A stretch of DNA of 64,000 nucleotides from Ancylobacter sp. SL191 (GCF_026625645.1 NZ_CP113056.1:3633001-3697000); one strand, 5' to 3'; shown: positions 25,395-35,144, counted from the first letter of the stretch. Numbers and translations are program-made. The notes: generated by a model not told the origin, from the letters alone.

Positions 25395-28300
25395 GCCGTC
25401 GGTGCTTTCGCTGACGCCGGAGAGACTGAAGGCTCGGCTCGACCCGCCATTGCCGCCCGCGCCGCCGATGGACTGGGCGAGAATGCCGGCCGACAGATAG
25501 CCATTGGTGGTGATGTCAGCCGCCGTGACGGTGACGGTGCCGCCCGACTGGCCGCTGCCGCCCCCCCGCCGGTGGCGCTGGCACCACCCACCGACACCTT
25601 GGCATCGCCGCCGCCGGTAGCGCCGGAGCCGGCAATGGCAAAGCCGCCATTACCGCCCGAGCCGCCGATCGCTTGCGCGAGAATGCCGATGGACTGGTCG
25701 GCGCCAGTGGTGACCATATCGGACGCGCTTACGGTAACATCGTAGGCGCCGCCCCCGGCGCCGCCGCCGCCGCCGACGTCGACGCTGGAGGCGAAGACGA
25801 CAGAGCCCGCCGCCGAGGCGGTAAAGCCGCCATTGCCGCCATTGCCGCCAATGTTCTGCGCGATGATACCGGGCGAGAACAGGCCGCTGGTCGAGGTGCT
25901 GCCCTCGGCCGTCACCTGGACGGTGCCGTTGCCGGCGCCTCCCGCGCCGCCGGTGCCGCCAATGCTGACGGGTGCGCTCGCACCCGAGCCGAGTGCGCCG
26001 GCGATGTCCCAGCCGCCATTGCCGCCATTGCCACCGATGGACTGCGCGATGATGCCGGCCGACTGGTTATAGCCATTGGACGTCACATCCTGCGTCTGGA
26101 TGGTGACATTGGACGACGTACCGCCAGCGCCACCCGCACCGCCCAGATTGACGCCGGCCGACAGGCCTTCGCTGAGGCCGCCCGCCACCGCGAATCCGCC
26201 ATTACCGCCCTGCCCGCCAATGCTCTGGCCGACCACGCCCGGCGAGAGGGGGCCGTTCATCGTCACCGCATCATAGAGGGTGATCGTCGCCCCGGACGCC
26301 GCCCCACCGCTGCCGCCAGCGCCGCCGATATCGAGGCTCCCCGAGGCGGCACCGGCAAAGTCGCCGCTGGCGGCGAACCCGCCATTGCCGCCGCCCCCGC
26401 CAAGGGACTGGGCGAGCACGCCCGGCGCGGTGCCACGCGGCTGAGTGCCGTATGTGCCCGCCGCGCCGATGATGGCCCCATAGCTGGTGACGGTCACGTT
26501 GCCGGAATTGGAGCCAGCTCCCCCGCCGCCTCCCACCGCCAGGCTGAACGCCCCGTCACCGGAGAAATCGCCGCTAGTGACAAAGCCGCCATTGCCGCCG
26601 CCCCCGCCGATCGACTGCGCGAGCAGGACGGGCGCGCCGCCATAATTGGAGGTGAGCGCGCCGTAATTCTGCACCGTCACGTCGCCGGCGCTGTTGCCCG
26701 CTCCGCCGGCGCCGCCGACCGTGATGCCGGCGGACGCGGAGATGCTGAGATCCGCATTTACGCTGAAGCCACCGCTGCCGCCGCCGCCGCCGATGGATTG
26801 CGCCATGATGGCGCTTGACCCCGGACCATTGACGGTGATGTCCGCGGAACCATAGCTGCTGTTGACGGTGCTGTTCTGATTATAGACCCAGACCTCGCCG
26901 CCCGTGCCGCCAGTGCCACCGGTCCCGCCCACGGCGAGGCTGCCGGCGATCGAGCCCGCATTCACCGAAATGGTGTTGCCGCCAGCGCCGCCGCCGCCGC
27001 CGATGGCCTGGGCGAGAATGCCATGGGAGCGTTCGCCATTGGTGGTGATGACGCCGCCGGAATTGTCGGCGGTGACCGAGGTCGAGTTCCCACCCCCGCC
27101 GCCGGATCCGCCCACCCCGATGCCGATGGCCGACCCGGTGGTGACGGTGCCGGAAATCGACGCGCCACCCACGCCGCCGCCACCGCCGATGGACTGGCCG
27201 ACGAGGCCGGAGGAATCGTCGCCATTGGTGGTGATGCTGGCGGCATTGGTGCCGGTATAGACATCGCTGCCATCGCCGGCGCCGGCGCCCGCCCCCCCGA
27301 ACGCCAGCGAGAAGCCTCCGACGGAGGAACCGGACAGCGACACGGCATAGCCGCCCGCGCCGCCGCCCCCGCCGATCGACTGGGCGACGATGCCAGGGGA
27401 ACTATCGCCCTGGGTCAGGATCAGCGCGGAACTGGCCGGTCCAGTGATGGTCTGCCAACCGGTGAAGGTGATGGTGGAGCAGGCGCCGTTATTGCCGGAA
27501 TTGCCGGAATAGGTGTTGCAGTTCACCCCTACCGGGCTTGTACCACCGCCGTCGCCACCGGACCCGCCATGGGCGATGGCCGCCGAGACCCCGCCCGAGA
27601 GATCGAACGCCACGCTGCCGCCGCCCGCACCGCCGCCCCCGCCGATCGCCTGGGCGAGAATGCCGGCGGAATTGATTTCAGAGGTGGTGATGTTGCCGGT
27701 ATTGCCCACGAAGATGCTGGAGCCGCCGCCACCTTTGCCGCCGGTACCGCCCACGGTCAGCGACACGCCCGCGACCAGCGAGGCGGACCCCGAGAGTCCG
27801 AATCCGCCCGCGCCGCCGCCCCCGCCGATGGACTGGGCGAGGATGCCGTAGGAGCCGCCCGCCGAAGTCGGCGTGCCGCTCCCGTTACAGGCACCGGTGC
27901 ACAGGTCGCCGAAATTGATCGCCGCGATCTGCTGACCGTCGCCGCCATTGCCACCCGATCCACCCAGCGCTACCGCGAGGTCGGGAGCACCGGAGAAGGC
28001 CATGCCCCCCGAGCCGCCGGCACCCCCGATCGATTGGGCGAAGATGGCGGCGGCCGAGCCGCCGGTCGTGGTGATGCTGGAATAGTTGAGAACCTCGACC
28101 GCCCCACCATAGCCGGCGGGTCCGCCCGAGCCCCCGAGCGCGGTCAGGCCCGCCGCCACGCCCGCATTGCCGCCGCCGCCGCCGACCGACTGGGCATAGA
28201 TGCCATAGGCGCCCGCGCCGCTGGTGATAAGGGTCGCATTGGACTTGTCACCGTTCATGACATTGACTTGGCCGCTATCGCCGCCATAGCCGCCGCCGCC

Positions 28301-29164
28301 GGACACGCCGCCGTACCATCCGTTGGCGCTGCCGCCGTCGCCGCCATTCCCGCCGATGCTCTGGGCGAAGATGGCCGTCGTCTCTGAGGTGATGGGGGCG
28401 AAGTTGAAAACCTCGACCTGGCCGCCGGTCCCGCCGGCGCCGGCGGCGCCGCCATTGCCGCTGCTGACGGAGCTGGTCTCGTTGCCGCCATTGCCGCCCT
28501 GCCCGCCGACGCTCTGCGCCCAGATACCGTAGGAGTCCGGACCCGTGGTCGTCAGCGCGACGTAGTTCTCGATGAAGACTTCGCTGCCGCTTCCGCCCGC
28601 GCCGCCGCCGCCGCCCTGAAAGCTGACATTGGAGGTGCTGCCGCCATTGCCGCCGCGCCCCCCCTGCGAAATGCCGACGACCCCCGTATAGGTAAAGGTG
28701 TAAGTGCCCGACTGCGTGCTGGTCTCGATCTGCACATAGCCGCCGCCGCCGCCAGCACCGCCGGGATCGCCGCCATAACAGCTGCCGCCGCTGCCGCCCG
28801 CGCCGCCCTGCCCGCCGACCGCGGTCGCCAGAGCCATGGTCGCGTTATAGGTCGCGCCGGAGTTCAATCCGGTCGTGAAGTCGATGATGGCGGAGTTTGC
28901 CGTGCCGCCACCCGCCCCCGGATAAGGCGGGTAATCGCAGACCCCCTGGGCATTCTGGCCGCTGCCTCCCGTGGAGCCCGTCTGCGTGGTGCTGGAAAGG
29001 GTGCTCGTCCCGATCGACGGTGCCGTGCTCTGTGCGGCGGCAGATGCGGTCAGCGCACACAGTGCCGCCGACGACATCAGGATCTGCAGGGACAGGCCGG
29101 AAGGGGCAGCGACCAGCGGCCGAGACAGCAACGTCAGGACGGCGATGTGCATCTCTTGGTCCAC
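25328..29164 (-). CDS. Giant autotransporter, 5' part: signal peptide and passenger repeats
   Basis: Reads 1,278 residues, but the last 75 or so (after GGASATGGG) are out of frame: the text turns Arg/Pro/Ser-rich and the glycine repeats continue in another frame. The start is a GTG at 29164 or the ATG at 29152; the latter gives MHIAVLTLLSRPLVA and a signal peptide ending about ASAAAQ. The passenger holds about sixteen AQ(S/A)IGGxGG motifs. Adding one G to the seven-G run (or removing two) joins it exactly to the 3' part with GGSGQSGGTVTVT. As written, the product lacks a barrel and could not be displayed. Confidence 0.85.
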   Translation of the reverse strand: MDQEMHIAVLTLLSRPLVAAPSGLSLQILMSSAALCALTASAAAQSTAPSIGTSTLSSTTQTGSTGGSGQNAQGVCDYPPYPGAGGGTANSAIIDFTTGLNSGATYNATMALATAVGGQGGAGGSGGSCYGGDPGGAGGGGGYVQIETSTQSGTYTFTYTGVVGISQGGRGGNGGSTSNVSFQGGGGGAGGSGSEVFIENYVALTTTGPDSYGIWAQSVGGQGGNGGNETSSVSSGNGGAAGAGGTGGQVEVFNFAPITSETTAIFAQSIGGNGGDGGSANGWYGGVSGGGGYGGDSGQVNVMNGDKSNATLITSGAGAYGIYAQSVGGGGGNAGVAAGLTALGGSGGPAGYGGAVEVLNYSSITTTGGSAAAIFAQSIGGAGGSGGMAFSGAPDLAVALGGSGGNGGDGQQIAAINFGDLCTGACNGSGTPTSAGGSYGILAQSIGGGGGAGGFGLSGSASLVAGVSLTVGGTGGKGGGGSSIFVGNTGNITTSEINSAGILAQAIGGGGGAGGGSVAFDLSGGVSAAIAHGGSGGDGGGTSPVGVNCNTYSGNSGNNGACSTITFTGWQTITGPASSALILTQGDSSPGIVAQSIGGGGGAGGYAVSLSGSSVGGFSLAFGGAGAGAGDGSDVYTGTNAASITTNGDDSSGLVGQSIGGGGGVGGASISGTVTTGSAIGIGVGGSGGGGGNSTSVTADNSGGVITTNGERSHGILAQAIGGGGGAGGNTISVNAGSIAGSLAVGGTGGTGGTGGEVWVYNQNSTVNSSYGSADITVNGPGSSAIMAQSIGGGGGSGGFSVNADLSISASAGITVGGAGGAGNSAGDVTVQNYGALTSNYGGAPVLLAQSIGGGGGNGGFVTSGDFSGDGAFSLAVGGGGGAGSNSGNVTVTSYGAIIGAAGTYGTQPRGTAPGVLAQSLGGGGGNGGFAASGDFAGAASGSLDIGGAGGSGGAASGATITLYDAVTMNGPLSPGVVGQSIGGQGGNGGFAVAGGLSEGLSAGVNLGGAGGAGGTSSNVTIQTQDVTSNGYNQSAGIIAQSIGGNGGNGGWDIAGALGSGASAPVSIGGTGGAGGAGNGTVQVTAEGSTSTSGLFSPGIIAQNIGGNGGNGGFTASAAGSVVFASSVDVGGGGGAGGGAYDVTVSASDMVTTGADQSIGILAQAIGGSGGNGGFAIAGSGATGGGDAKVSVGGASATGGGAAAASRAAPSPSRRLTSPPMAICRPAFSPSPSAARAAMAGRAEPSVSPASAKAPTAWRRASPSAAAEPRAAMAPRCR
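25561..25567. repeat. Seven-base G/C run at the autotransporter frameshift
   Basis: Seven C on the plus strand, seven G in the coding strand. With eight or five G the two autotransporter frames fuse; with seven they do not. This is either a sequencing error, a fixed mutation or a slipped-strand switch; the sequence alone cannot say which. Confidence 0.7.
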
Positions 29165-29172
29165 TGCGAAAC

Positions 29173-29184
29173 GACGCCGGCGTC
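29173..29184. promoter_or_regulatory. Palindrome between autotransporter and winged-helix gene
   Basis: GACGCCGGCGTC is a perfect 12-base palindrome in the short divergent region, 9 bases before the GTG or 21 before the ATG candidate start of the autotransporter. It could be an operator, but GC-rich palindromes arise by chance in this base composition. Confidence 0.3.
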
Positions 29185-29286
29185 GCCGGCATGCACCACT
29201 ACATTTGGGAAAACCATGCCCCAGGGGAAGGTTTGAAGATCCAGCGTGCTATATGCAACGCCACATTTTGGAATCATCGGGTCGAT

Positions 29287-30207
29287 ATGCCCGAGGCGCT
29301 TTGGATCATGATTGCGTCGCCCGGACATTGCGCCTTCTTCCCCGAAACCGTTGTGAGGCTGTTCGGCGCCGCGGCGCTCAATGAGCTCATGGCAGCGCCC
29401 GGATTTCCAGCGGCCGTGCAGGTAGCCGCGGCAAATGCCGTCCGCCTCTATGACGGCAATTGGCTGCGCAACCGGCTGCTGAATGATCGCGGGCGCTTTC
29501 TGGCGGTACTGCTCATTCTGGATCTGCACTTCACCGAAAGCGGCGGCCGGGGCGTCACCGGCGCGCGGCTGCGCCGGGAGGTTGTGGACCTGGGCGTGTG
29601 CAGCGCCGGCCGGGCCACGGCCTTCCTCGCCGCGCTGCGCTTCAAGGATCTTCTGACGGCCTGCCCTCAACGCGACGCGAAAGAACGGCGCCTAATGCCG
29701 GGCGCCGCGCTTCTGCAGATGCATCGCGAGCGCTGGAACGGCATGTTCTCCGCCATCGCCCACCTCGACGCGGCGGCGGCGGTGGACGCGCGCGCCTTGC
29801 CGGACGACCTGCTGTATGGCCCCTGCACCCACGCCATGGCGGATTGCTTCAGGCAGGGCGTGCGCGTCTTCGACGCCGCCCCCGAACTGCGCGACGTGGC
29901 CGAGCGTGACGCCGGTCTCGCCATGCTGGTGTCGCTCATGGCCACCGGCGAAGCCCTGTCCATCACCCAGCTCGCGCGGAGATTCTCCGTCTCCCGCGCC
30001 CACGTCGGCAATGTCCTGCAACGCGCCGAGACGCTGGGGCTGGCTTCCAGTGAGCCGAGCCGGAGCGGCTATCGGGCCGGCCCGGCATTGCAACCGGCTC
30101 TCATGCGCTTCTATGCCATTGTTTTCCTCATCTTCCTGACGGCGTTGAAAGAAGGGCAACGACAAGCTGCCAGCCAGATCGGCGCAAGAACGCCGTCCGC
30201 GAGCTAA
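29287..30207 (+). CDS. Winged-helix (MarR-like) putative regulator
   Basis: A 306-residue protein from the ATG at 29287; an ATG at 29191 would add 32 residues and neither has a good ribosome site. The only recognisable unit is a helix-turn-helix at about residues 225-270: ALSITQLARRFSVSRAHVGN, then VLQRAETLGLASSEPSRSGY as a wing. A hydrophobic stretch follows (FYAIVFLIFLTAL). The first 200 residues have no family I recognise. It is divergent from the autotransporter and is the obvious candidate to control it. No membrane anchor other than the C-terminal hydrophobic patch is visible. Confidence 0.65.
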   Translation: MPEALWIMIASPGHCAFFPETVVRLFGAAALNELMAAPGFPAAVQVAAANAVRLYDGNWLRNRLLNDRGRFLAVLLILDLHFTESGGRGVTGARLRREVVDLGVCSAGRATAFLAALRFKDLLTACPQRDAKERRLMPGAALLQMHRERWNGMFSAIAHLDAAAAVDARALPDDLLYGPCTHAMADCFRQGVRVFDAAPELRDVAERDAGLAMLVSLMATGEALSITQLARRFSVSRAHVGNVLQRAETLGLASSEPSRSGYRAGPALQPALMRFYAIVFLIFLTALKEGQRQAASQIGARTPSAS

Positions 30208-30238
30208 ACGGCCGCTGGGCTGATACCTGAAAGCCAGA

Positions 30239-32056
30239 TCATGGCGTGGTCGGACCGGCCGGCATTGCCCGCCAGCGCTTCGCCTGTTGCTGCGCCACCC
30301 ACATGCACTGGTAGCGTCCACCCTGCGCCAATAATCGCGCATGGGTGCCGCTTTCGATAATGCGGCCGTCCTCGACCACGACGATATGGTCCGCACCCAG
30401 GATGGTGGACAGGCGATGGGCAATCACGATCACGGTCCGCTCGTCCACCAGCGCGTCGATGGCACGTTGCACCGCCATCTGGCTGGCGGCGTCGAGCGCG
30501 GCCGTCGGCTCGTCGAGAATGACGATGGGAGCATCCTTCAGCAGGGCGCGGGCGATGGAGAGGCGCTGTCGCTCCCCGCCGGACAGGCGTCCGCCATAAT
30601 CGCCCAGCCGCGTGTCCCAGCCCCGCGGCAGGCGCGCGATGAAGTCGAGGCATTGCGCCGCCGCCGCCGCGGCCTCGACTTCGGCCATGGTCGCGCCCGG
30701 CCGGCCGAAGCGGATATTGGCGGCGACCGTGTCGTCGAACAGGTGAACGTCCTGAAAGACGGCGGTGACCCGACTGTTCAGCGTGGCCGGCTCCATCGCG
30801 CGCAGATCCACGCCGCCGATGAGGATACGCCCCGCTTGCGGGTCGGCATGACGCATCAGCAGCCGCGCCAGCGTGCTCTTGCCGGAGCCGGAGGGCCCAA
30901 CCAGCGCCGTCAGGCTGCGAGCGGGCAGTTCAAGGCTGATGTCGCGGATCGCGTCCGTCGCGGCCTGCGCATAACGAAAGCGCACATTCTGGAAGCTGAT
31001 AGCACTGGTCTCCGGCCGCCGTGCAGGCGCGAGCTGCGGCAGGGCCGGTTCAGCAAGGATCTCCTCAATACGCTCAAGTCCGGCCTCAATGACCTCGATC
31101 ATCATCGTGTAGGACACGAAGGTGGCGAGCGGTTCGGCGGAGCGCGCCGCGACGACCATCACGGCCGCCAGCAGCGCCGGTTCCAGCGTGCCCTGCACGA
31201 CCCAGAATAGGCCCGCCATGGTGATGGCGAGGAAGCCAAGCTCGATGAGGCTTGCGATAATGATGTTCGGGCCCTTGCCCCGGCGATGCGTGGCCACCTG
31301 AAGGCGCTCAAGTGTCGCAAGGCTGTGCTGGAGCGCCTCCGCCCTTTCGCCGGTGCAGCGGAAAGCCCGCATCGCGGGCAGGCCCTGCACATAGTCGACA
31401 ATGTCGGCGTTGAGCGCGCGGTGCGCTTGCGCCAGAGCCCGCATGTCCCGACTGAAATGCCCGCGCTGCCAGCGGTAGAGAGGCACGATGAGGGGAACGA
31501 GGCCCAGCAGCAGCAGGCCCATGCGCCAGTCATAAGCGAGCGTCACCAGAGCGGCGACCAGCGGCGTGATCACGGCGACGGTGATGAGATTGGCGATGGT
31601 CAGGACGTGGTTCAGGTGCTCGTCCACGTTGCCGAGCACCGTGGCATGTACCTCGCCCGCGCGCCGGTCGCGCAGGCGCTCCAGCGGCATGCGGCGTAAC
31701 TGGGCGCCGAGCTGCTGGCGCAGCCGATGCGTGGCATTTGCCATGTGGCCATCATAGTCGAAGCCTTGAGCCCACCAGCGCAGCCCGGCCGACACCCCGG
31801 CGAGGGCGAGCATGACGACAAGCCACATCAAAGGATGGCCAGATTCCGGTTCTGAAAGCAGCCCCTTGAACAGCGGCAGCAGGCAGGCCAGTGCAAGACC
31901 TTGAAGCACCCCGGCCACCAGAAGGGCGCTGAGACTTGCCCGCAGCCGCGCCGCCTGCGGACCGGCGCTGCGCATCAGGCGTTGGTAGGTCACATGCCAC
32001 GGCGTCATCACAGCCGCGGGCACGTCAGTCGAGGCTGTCGCGTCAGATGTTGTCAT
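30239..32056 (-). CDS. ABC half-transporter, YbtQ/FptC/IrtB-like siderophore uptake
   Basis: A 605-residue fused membrane-ATPase protein. About six membrane segments occupy residues 30-330. The ATPase follows with Walker A GPSGSGKST, signature LSGGERQRLSIARALL and Walker B IVILDEPTAALD. The ATG at 32056 overlaps the upstream ABC gene's stop (ATGA), which sets the start. Two half-transporters of this exporter fold would pair as a heterodimer. In YbtPQ, FptBC and IrtAB such pairs import ferric siderophores, and the neighbours here (TonB receptor, MFS protein, AraC regulator) repeat that gene set. Direction of transport is inferred from context. Confidence 0.85.
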   Translation of the reverse strand: MTTSDATASTDVPAAVMTPWHVTYQRLMRSAGPQAARLRASLSALLVAGVLQGLALACLLPLFKGLLSEPESGHPLMWLVVMLALAGVSAGLRWWAQGFDYDGHMANATHRLRQQLGAQLRRMPLERLRDRRAGEVHATVLGNVDEHLNHVLTIANLITVAVITPLVAALVTLAYDWRMGLLLLGLVPLIVPLYRWQRGHFSRDMRALAQAHRALNADIVDYVQGLPAMRAFRCTGERAEALQHSLATLERLQVATHRRGKGPNIIIASLIELGFLAITMAGLFWVVQGTLEPALLAAVMVVAARSAEPLATFVSYTMMIEVIEAGLERIEEILAEPALPQLAPARRPETSAISFQNVRFRYAQAATDAIRDISLELPARSLTALVGPSGSGKSTLARLLMRHADPQAGRILIGGVDLRAMEPATLNSRVTAVFQDVHLFDDTVAANIRFGRPGATMAEVEAAAAAAQCLDFIARLPRGWDTRLGDYGGRLSGGERQRLSIARALLKDAPIVILDEPTAALDAASQMAVQRAIDALVDERTVIVIAHRLSTILGADHIVVVEDGRIIESGTHARLLAQGGRYQCMWVAQQQAKRWRAMPAGPTTP

Positions 32057-33888
32057 GACGTCGCGTGGTCCCGTCGGGAGGCCCGCAGCGCCCAATGGGC
32101 GGACTGCCCATCATGGGCGCAGAGCTGTGCGTAGAGTCCGCCGCGCGCGACGAGGCCGGCATGATCGCCGCGCTCCGCCAGCCGGCCCCTGTCGAAGACC
32201 AGTATCTGGTCGGCGTCGCGGATTGTGGTCAGGCGGTGCGCGACGAGAATCACGGTTCGCCCGCGCATCAGTGCCGACAGGCCGGCAATGAGCGTGGCTT
32301 CGCCCTCGGCATCGGCGAAGGCGGTCGCCTCGTCCAGAACGAGGATCGGCCGGTCGGCCAGCACGGCGCGCGCGATCGCGATGCGCTGGCGCTGCCCGCC
32401 CGACAGCCGGCCACCGCTCTCCCCGAGCCGGGTCTCATAGCCCTGTGGCAAGGCCATGATGAAGTCATGGGCCTGCGCCGCACGGGCCGCGGCGATGACC
32501 GCCTCCTGACTGGCCGCGGGCTGGCCGAGGCGGATGTTCGCCGCCACGGTGCCGGCGAGAAGGAAGGGATCCTGGAAGACGAAGGCGACATGGCTCATCA
32601 GCAGGTCAGGGTCGAGCCGCCGAACATCCTCCCCGCCCACCAAGATGCGGCCGGCACTGACATCCCAGAAACGGGGAATGAGCCGTACCACCGTGCTTTT
32701 GCCGGCGCCCGAGGCGCCCACCAGTGCCGTCACCGTGCCCGGCTGCGCTCTGAAACTGACATCGTGCAGCGCGTCGGTATCGCCGGCACCGTAACGGAAA
32801 TACACATGCTCGAAGGTCACGCTGGCGTCCCGTGGGCAGCTCTGCGCCTCCGGCGACACCGACAGTTCCGGCAGATCGAGCACCTGCACGATGCGCGCGA
32901 CGCTCTGCTTCGCCTTCTCCACCATGTGGTTGAGCATCATCAGGGGCATCAGGGCCTCAGCCATCCCTGTGCCGAGCAGCAGCGTGGCGAGCCAGGTTGG
33001 AAAGTCGAGGCCGCCGTTCGGGAACAGCACAAGGCCGACGGCCAGAAGCGCGCCGAGGGTCGGGAGCGGGCCGAGCACCGCCAGAGAGAAACGGGCGGTG
33101 AAGCTCGCGGCTCGGTACCAGGCAACAAGCACGTCGCGATAGGCGTCGAGCGCGCTCCGGTAGCGCCCGAATGTCCCCTCGCCGCTATCGAAGGTGCGCA
33201 CCACCGGCATGGCCTGCACATATTCGATCACCGCCGCGCTCAGGCGCTCGCGCGCGGCATTGTAGCACCGAACCATCGACCCGTGGTTGCGCATGGCGAG
33301 AGCGAGGACCGAAAGGCCCAGCGCGAGGACGCCAGCGGCGGCTAGCGCAAGGCGCCAGTCGAGGCAAAGAAGCGCGCCGAAGGTGACAACCGGCATGGCG
33401 TAGGCACGGGCGTAGAGCGGCGTGCTGTCGGCGACGAAGACATGGAGCTCCTTCACATCGTCATGCATCACCTTGGTCAGCGCGCCGGTTCCGACCGCTT
33501 CGATCTGGCCGATGGAGAGACCGGCCAGATGCTCTGCCAGCCGGGAACGCAGCAGCCTTTCCAGCCGGAAGGCGGCAAAATGAGACTGGTCAAAGGCCGC
33601 CAGCCTGAACGCATAGGCCCCCACTGTCGCGGCAACGGCGCCAGCCAGTGGCAGCCACAGCGCGTGAAGCCCACCGTCCGGCATCGATGGCCGATCCAGT
33701 ACCGCCGCGAAGGCGAGCGCCGCAAAGGCAAGCGCCCCGAGCGCACAGAGGCTGGCGAGCGCTGAAAGCGCGATGGCGCCGATGATCTGCCCTTTCACCG
33801 GCGCGATGATCACCCAGGGATTCGTTCGCCCGTCGCACACGTGGTCATCGGCGGGCGTGGCGCCGTGCGCCTCGACGCCACCCGTCAT
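32053..33888 (-). CDS. ABC half-transporter, YbtP/FptB/IrtA-like siderophore uptake
   Basis: A 611-residue fused membrane-ATPase protein. The membrane domain spans about residues 40-340; the ATPase has Walker A GASGAGKST, signature LSGGQRQRIAIARAVL and Walker B ILVLDEATAFAD (Ala after Glu-Ala differs from its partner's Pro). The start ATG at 33888 overlaps the MFS stop (ATGA). It is the likely heterodimer partner of the next gene. No siderophore-interacting (SIP) domain is fused at the N-terminus, unlike mycobacterial IrtA. Iron release may need a separate reductase such as the FhuF-like protein encoded 9 kb away. Confidence 0.85.
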   Translation of the reverse strand: MTGGVEAHGATPADDHVCDGRTNPWVIIAPVKGQIIGAIALSALASLCALGALAFAALAFAAVLDRPSMPDGGLHALWLPLAGAVAATVGAYAFRLAAFDQSHFAAFRLERLLRSRLAEHLAGLSIGQIEAVGTGALTKVMHDDVKELHVFVADSTPLYARAYAMPVVTFGALLCLDWRLALAAAGVLALGLSVLALAMRNHGSMVRCYNAARERLSAAVIEYVQAMPVVRTFDSGEGTFGRYRSALDAYRDVLVAWYRAASFTARFSLAVLGPLPTLGALLAVGLVLFPNGGLDFPTWLATLLLGTGMAEALMPLMMLNHMVEKAKQSVARIVQVLDLPELSVSPEAQSCPRDASVTFEHVYFRYGAGDTDALHDVSFRAQPGTVTALVGASGAGKSTVVRLIPRFWDVSAGRILVGGEDVRRLDPDLLMSHVAFVFQDPFLLAGTVAANIRLGQPAASQEAVIAAARAAQAHDFIMALPQGYETRLGESGGRLSGGQRQRIAIARAVLADRPILVLDEATAFADAEGEATLIAGLSALMRGRTVILVAHRLTTIRDADQILVFDRGRLAERGDHAGLVARGGLYAQLCAHDGQSAHWALRASRRDHATS

Positions 33889-35141
33889 GCGGGAAGGTCC
33901 GCCGCCCCGTGGATTGCGGGGCGACCCCTGCGATATCCCAGCGCGAGCCACGTCGCAGCGGTGGCTGTGACCGCCGCCAGGGCGAGCACGCCGGCATAGC
34001 CGAGCGAAGCCGCGAGCGCCGCCGCCGCCGACATGGTGGCCATCGCAGCAAACTGGTTCACGCTGTACTGGAGCGTGTAGTCGGTCGCCGGGCTGGCGGG
34101 CGCGGCATGGTCCATCATCAACGTGGCGAGCACCGTCGCGGCGGGATTATAGCCGATGAAGAACAGCACCACGCCTATGCTCCCCACCAGCGCACCCGTG
34201 CCGTCCTGCACTGGCAGGAAAACGGCAAGGATGCCGGCGAGTTGGACGAGACCGGCGCCGATGAGCGCGGCGCGCCGGGTCACGCGAGCCATCAGCCATC
34301 CGGTTGCCAGGGCAGCGGCGAGACCCGCCAGCGAGCCGCTGACATTCACCACCAGCCCGACGCGGTCGAGATCCCACCCGGCATCGATGAGGGCAGGCAT
34401 CATCACCGCATAGGCCATGCCGCTCCCCATCGGGAACAGCAGCAGCAGGGCCAGCCAGCGGCCGCTGCCCGGGGCGCGCCAAAAGGAGAGGAGGCGCATG
34501 GCCAAGGCGCCGGCGTCGCGGCGGCGCCGTTCCCAGCGCGGTTCGCGGAAACCCAGCAACTGGAACAGGGAGATCGCGGTGCCGGCGGCGAGCAGGATGA
34601 GACTGGCGGTCCATCCGATCTGAGGATAGGCCATGAGGATCACGCCGCCGCCGACGAGGTTGCCGATAAGCCCCCCGGCGATCTGCAGCCCATTGCCGAG
34701 CCCGCGCTCCGCCGGCGTCAACAGCCGGCAGGCGAGCCCGTCAACCGCGATGTCCTGCGTCGCCGAGAGCAGCGCCACCAGGAGGCACAGTGTGTAGACG
34801 AGGCCGAAATCGTCGATCACGTCCAGCCCGCCAATGGCGAGCAGCAGGAGGACCAGCGCGCTCTGGGTCAGGATCAGCCAGCCACGGTAATGGCCGAGCC
34901 ATCCCATGCCGAAGCGATCCACCGCGGGCGCCCAGAGCGCTTTCAGCGGCCAGACGAGGCCCAGCATGTAGACCAGGCTGACCGTGTCCAGCCCGGCGCC
35001 GCGCTGGCGCAGTATCGCCACCAGGGCCACCACGAAGAAGCCGAGACCCAGATATTGCGTGGTGTAGAGGCTGGCCAGCAACAGCCAGGACCGGCGCGAC
35101 ATCCGTGACGCATCCGGCGCCGTGGGAGGGAGCGTTTCCAT
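33885..35141 (-). CDS. MFS transporter, RhtX/FptX/YbtX-like
   Basis: A 418-residue inner-membrane protein with about twelve membrane segments. Motifs such as YTTQYLGLGFF, WPLKALWAPAVDRF and LLSATQDIAVDGLACR match the AmpG/RhtX branch of the major facilitator superfamily, where the TQDIAVDG loop is conserved. Single-protein permeases of this branch import rhizobactin (RhtX) and ferripyochelin (FptX). It sits between the TonB receptor gene (3-base gap) and the two ABC half-transporters. An active RhtX-like permease next to an ABC pair implies either two routes across the inner membrane or an export role for one. Confidence 0.85.
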   Translation of the reverse strand: METLPPTAPDASRMSRRSWLLLASLYTTQYLGLGFFVVALVAILRQRGAGLDTVSLVYMLGLVWPLKALWAPAVDRFGMGWLGHYRGWLILTQSALVLLLLAIGGLDVIDDFGLVYTLCLLVALLSATQDIAVDGLACRLLTPAERGLGNGLQIAGGLIGNLVGGGVILMAYPQIGWTASLILLAAGTAISLFQLLGFREPRWERRRRDAGALAMRLLSFWRAPGSGRWLALLLLFPMGSGMAYAVMMPALIDAGWDLDRVGLVVNVSGSLAGLAAALATGWLMARVTRRAALIGAGLVQLAGILAVFLPVQDGTGALVGSIGVVLFFIGYNPAATVLATLMMDHAAPASPATDYTLQYSVNQFAAMATMSAAAALAASLGYAGVLALAAVTATAATWLALGYRRGRPAIHGAADLPA

Positions 35142-35144
35142 GGC

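Noticed and set aside
25328..25560. Arg/Pro/Ser-rich C-terminus of the upstream autotransporter half as a real domain
   Set aside because: It is the out-of-frame continuation past the seven-G run; the other phase continues the glycine repeats without a break.
20220..29164. Dense short repeats resembling a CRISPR array or PE_PGRS gene
   Set aside because: Repeats are coding, glycine-rich and of unequal spacing, and the C-terminal beta-barrel identifies an autotransporter.
30239..33888. Type I secretion or multidrug export by the two ABC half-transporters
   Set aside because: No membrane-fusion or TolC-like gene is near, and the operon partners are a TonB receptor and an RhtX-like permease; export is still not excluded.
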